Assembly (NCBI GenBank): GCA_028284845.1
Contig: JANQQY010000448.1
Span: 1-8,382 of the forward strand
Direction: 5' to 3'
From: Spirochaetales bacterium
Lineage (GTDB): Bacteria > Spirochaetota > Spirochaetia > DSM-27196 > SLST01
DNA length: 8,382 nt
The position numbers and the translations under genes were made by a program. The notes under the pieces were generated by a model. It was given only the letters and a program-made list of their open reading frames with translations, made no database searches and was not told where the DNA came from. Below are positions 6,325 to 8,382 of this stretch, one piece after another (the first letter of the stretch is position 1; each line of letters opens with the position of its first letter).

Positions 6325-6343
6325 CCAGAAGGCGTGCTGTTGA
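6315..6343 (-). promoter_or_regulatory. Weak candidate promoter of the DUF402-deaminase gene
   Basis: TCAACA (6343-6338) and TACGAT (6320-6315), separated by 17 bases on the minus strand, each match four of six sigma-70 consensus bases. The predicted start near 6308 falls next to the in-frame ATG at 6306, which would make the message leaderless and the true start residue 7 of the long frame. No Shine-Dalgarno is seen before either ATG. Confidence 0.2.
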
Positions 6344-6374
6344 GTCGTTGCATCACCCCGGCATAACTGTCACA

Positions 6375-6985
6375 CCCAGCGCCCTCTTTCACTCTGCATC
6401 CGTAGCCGTAGTTTGGTGTGACCGGCGAGCAGATCGTCTGAAACGAGTCCTCACTAAGAATCGCGCCTTCCGGCAACGAGCCTAACCACCTGTTCACATC
6501 ATGAATCGTCGAGTAGATCCCACCGCACGCATAGAGCTTGCGCATCTCGTAGTAGGGGGCGGCGACGAGCTCTCCCGCCTTGAGCCGATATCCTGATCGT
6601 AGATCCCCGAGTCAGTCATCCCGAGTGGATCGAAGATGTTCTTGTGGACGATCGGCGAGACAAGCCTCTCCTCGTCGATCTCCAACGATTGAACGTCACC
6701 GTCAAATGCCGGCAGATCCCAGAAGTCGACTACGCCGGCAGTGTGGCTCAGCAGGTGATGCAGTGTGACGGAAGGATCGATCACGGTGCGGTGGCGGGGC
6801 AAGAAGCGTCGTAGTGGCGAGCTCAGGCGAAGCGCCCCTTCCTCGACGAGCTTCATGATCGCGACCGCCGTGAAGAGTTTGGTATTCGATCCGAGCAAGA
6901 ACTTGGTCGCGGCGTCGTGCGCTCGCATGGTGCATGGTGCCCGTGTCTTGAGGATTTGGAAGAGGGCGATGTTGCGGGTGGGCAT
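6375..6985 (-). pseudogene. Decayed serine beta-lactamase/penicillin-binding-protein-like hydrolase
   Basis: Remnant of a class C beta-lactamase/serine hydrolase family gene (PF00144 type). The first part, in one frame, has KFLLGSNTKLFTAVAIMKLV with the Ser-x-x-Lys nucleophile motif (SNTK), followed by LHHLLSHTAGVVDF. It then jumps straight to IFDPLGMTDSGIYDQDIG. Family members normally have about 40 residues in between, including the catalytic Tyr-x-Asn (YSN) motif, so this segment is deleted (junction about 6650-6660). At about 6582-6586 the frame shifts: KAGELVAAPYYEMRKLY and then CGGIYSTIHDVNRWLGSL and NYGYGCRVKEGAG continue in another frame to about 6375. The expected C-terminal His-x-Gly motif and the last strand are absent. 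The N-terminus before the SNTK block is also unrecognisable; the frame is open to 7033 but lacks a signal peptide. With two of three catalytic motifs gone the gene cannot encode an active enzyme. A sequencing error could explain the frameshift but not the deletions. Confidence 0.8.
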
Positions 6986-7024
6986 TTCTTCGCATACTCT
7001 GGCGTGGGGAATCGGGTGGGTGCC

Positions 7025-8382
7025 GTGCAACAAAGAAAGACAAGACCGCTCCTTCGACTCATCAGGGATCTTGGGCAGCGACGACTCCTCGTGGCGTCAC
7101 TGTTTGGGTCGGTTGCGTTCTCGGTACGCGACCTCGCATGCGCCATCACACTTGGATACGCGATCGACGCAGTCCTGACCCAGACCAATGTTCTTGGCGG
7201 TGCCATTGCCATGACCGTCGCCTCATTGAGCGGGATGTTCGTCCGAGGGTTTGAAACCTATGTACACGACCGGTACCGGCTCCACTGCCAGCGGCAACTC
7301 GCCAGACGCCTCGCCCGTACCGTCAGATGTGCTCAGATGTCGTCGCTCGACAGCTACGCTTCGGGAGACCTGGTGTCACGATACAGCACAGAGACGAGCA
7401 AGGTGCTCGACTGGCTCTCCTTCGTCTTCCCCTACATCATCAGGCAGTACACGCACACACTCGGCATCTTTATCTATGCCCTCACACAGAGCGTTCCCCT
7501 CACCCTCATCGTGATGCCGGCGGTAGCTATCATCGCACCGCTCCTCATCCGCGCGTCAAAGAGACTCGAACAGACCTCCCGAGAGGAGCGCCGTTCCGCG
7601 TCGGAGTCGCTCGCCCAGACGCAAGAGGTGTTGTTCTCACCGGAGCTCATCAAGGCGTACAATCTGGAAGAGGAGATGCTCGGCCGGATCGATGCGGCGC
7701 TTGCGACACGTCGGCGCGTGGAGGAGCGTGCCGCGGTCACGCACGGGACGACCGACTTGGCGGCGCGCCTGAGTAGCTTTGTCCCGGCGATCGTGGCCGT
7801 CGCCGTTGGGTTGGTCTTCCTCCACAGGGGAGAGGTAACCGTCGGATTCCTCCTCGCCTTTGTCATGCTTGCCGTGGAGAGAATCGGACGGATTCTCGTG
7901 ATCGGCTCAGACCTCATGAGCAGGACGCGGCAAGCGCGAGCCTCAACAAAGTTGCTGCTTGAGCTGTTCGAACTGCCGAGTGAACCGATTGGCGACCGGA
8001 TGCACGGTCTGTCAGAAGCAGCGGCGGTGTCGTTCCGCAACGTAAGCTTCAGTTATGCTCAGTCGGAGACCGCGCGATCCGCTGAGACGTTGCGATCGGT
8101 CTCGTTTGATGTGGCGCGCGGTGAGCACGTGGCACTGGTTGGAGCGAGCGGAAGCGGGAAGTCGACGATCTTGCGGCTGACACTCAATCTCTACGCTCCA
8201 ACACAGGGAGAGATCGAGGTCATGGGCGTTGCGACGGATGCGTGGAACCCAGGGGAACTTCGCCGTCACATGGGAGTGGTTTTCCAGGATCCATTCGTGT
8301 TCTCAACGAGCATCCGGGAGAACCTGCTCGCTGTGAGCCCCACGGCGACAGATGCAGATCTGTGGCAGGCGCTGGATGGGGC
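7025..8382 (+). CDS. ABC exporter, fused transmembrane and ATPase domains (3' end outside window)
   Basis: An ATP-driven exporter half-transporter; 452 codons are visible and the frame runs off the right edge. Residues 1-20 are basic (QQRKTRPLLRLIRDLGQRR). Membrane helices are seen at about 21-50, 55-75, 130-155, 157-175, 250-267 and 270-290, the six-helix exporter pattern. Typical intracellular-loop motifs are SGDLVSRYSTET (113-124) and IKAYNLEEEML (209-219). The ATPase domain begins at about 335 (VSFRNVSFSYAQ, with Y344 as A-loop aromatic). Walker A is GASGSGKST (373-381) and the Q-loop is VVFQDPF with Q421. The LSGGQ signature, Walker B and H-loop lie beyond the window. GTG 7025 is chosen as start; GTG 7016, preceded by GGGGA (7006-7010), would add three residues and is nearly as likely. 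A second, partner ABC gene may lie downstream. The cargo is unknown. It is divergent from the beta-lactamase-like remnant, with essentially no spacer. Confidence 0.92.
   Translation, partial: MQQRKTRPLLRLIRDLGQRRLLVASLFGSVAFSVRDLACAITLGYAIDAVLTQTNVLGGAIAMTVASLSGMFVRGFETYVHDRYRLHCQRQLARRLARTVRCAQMSSLDSYASGDLVSRYSTETSKVLDWLSFVFPYIIRQYTHTLGIFIYALTQSVPLTLIVMPAVAIIAPLLIRASKRLEQTSREERRSASESLAQTQEVLFSPELIKAYNLEEEMLGRIDAALATRRRVEERAAVTHGTTDLAARLSSFVPAIVAVAVGLVFLHRGEVTVGFLLAFVMLAVERIGRILVIGSDLMSRTRQARASTKLLLELFELPSEPIGDRMHGLSEAAAVSFRNVSFSYAQSETARSAETLRSVSFDVARGEHVALVGASGSGKSTILRLTLNLYAPTQGEIEVMGVATDAWNPGELRRHMGVVFQDPFVFSTSIRENLLAVSPTATDADLWQALDG

Noticed and set aside
7474..8040. 188-codon open frame on the minus strand opposite the ABC exporter
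   Set aside because: Ser/Arg-rich translation without recognisable motifs; the plus strand carries an unmistakable ABC exporter throughout.
1..8382. CRISPR array, tRNA/rRNA, insertion sequence or phage integration signal
   Set aside because: No regularly spaced repeats, no cloverleaf or rRNA-like stretch, no transposase or integrase motif, and no terminal inverted repeats were seen in reading the window.

Overview
The window (about 57-58% GC by eye) is a piece of a bacterial chromosome with densely packed genes on both strands. A lipobox lipoprotein, a signal-peptidase-I secreted LRR protein, frequent GTG starts and clear GGAGG Shine-Dalgarno sites point to a free-living bacterium, probably with an outer surface rich in lipoproteins. 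A spirochaete or similar environmental lineage would fit, but the sequence does not prove it. No rRNA, tRNA, CRISPR array, transposase or phage gene is visible.

Bases 1-3535 hold a minus-strand run of five genes that reads as one operon. In transcription order they are a VWA-domain lipoprotein, a secreted leucine-rich-repeat protein, a HIT-family nucleotide-binding protein, a membrane-anchored DUF2007-like protein and a GNAT acetyltransferase that leaves the window on the left. The intergenic gaps are 59, 27 and 7 bases, followed by an ATGA stop/start overlap. A promoter-like sequence overlapping a perfect 17-base palindrome (3578-3594) lies just upstream of the first gene, in the divergent region shared with a small plus-strand GNAT gene (3622-4080).

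Bases 4112-6324 hold a second minus-strand pair. The upstream gene encodes an uncommon two-domain protein: an N-terminal DUF402 (FomD/Ntdp-like nucleotide hydrolase) domain fused to a C-terminal CDA-fold nucleoside deaminase domain. Two of the three expected zinc ligands of the deaminase half are replaced (His to Leu, Cys to Ser). The downstream gene, 53 bases away, is an MFS transporter.

Bases 6375-6985 hold a decayed serine beta-lactamase/penicillin-binding-protein-like gene with internal deletions, a frameshift and lost ends. Transcribed away from it, and running off the right edge, is an ABC exporter with fused membrane and ATPase domains (7025-8382).

The most unusual items are the DUF402-deaminase fusion with an eroded zinc site, the VWA lipoprotein/LRR surface pair heading a mixed operon, and a strong excess of the tetranucleotide GATC across the window.
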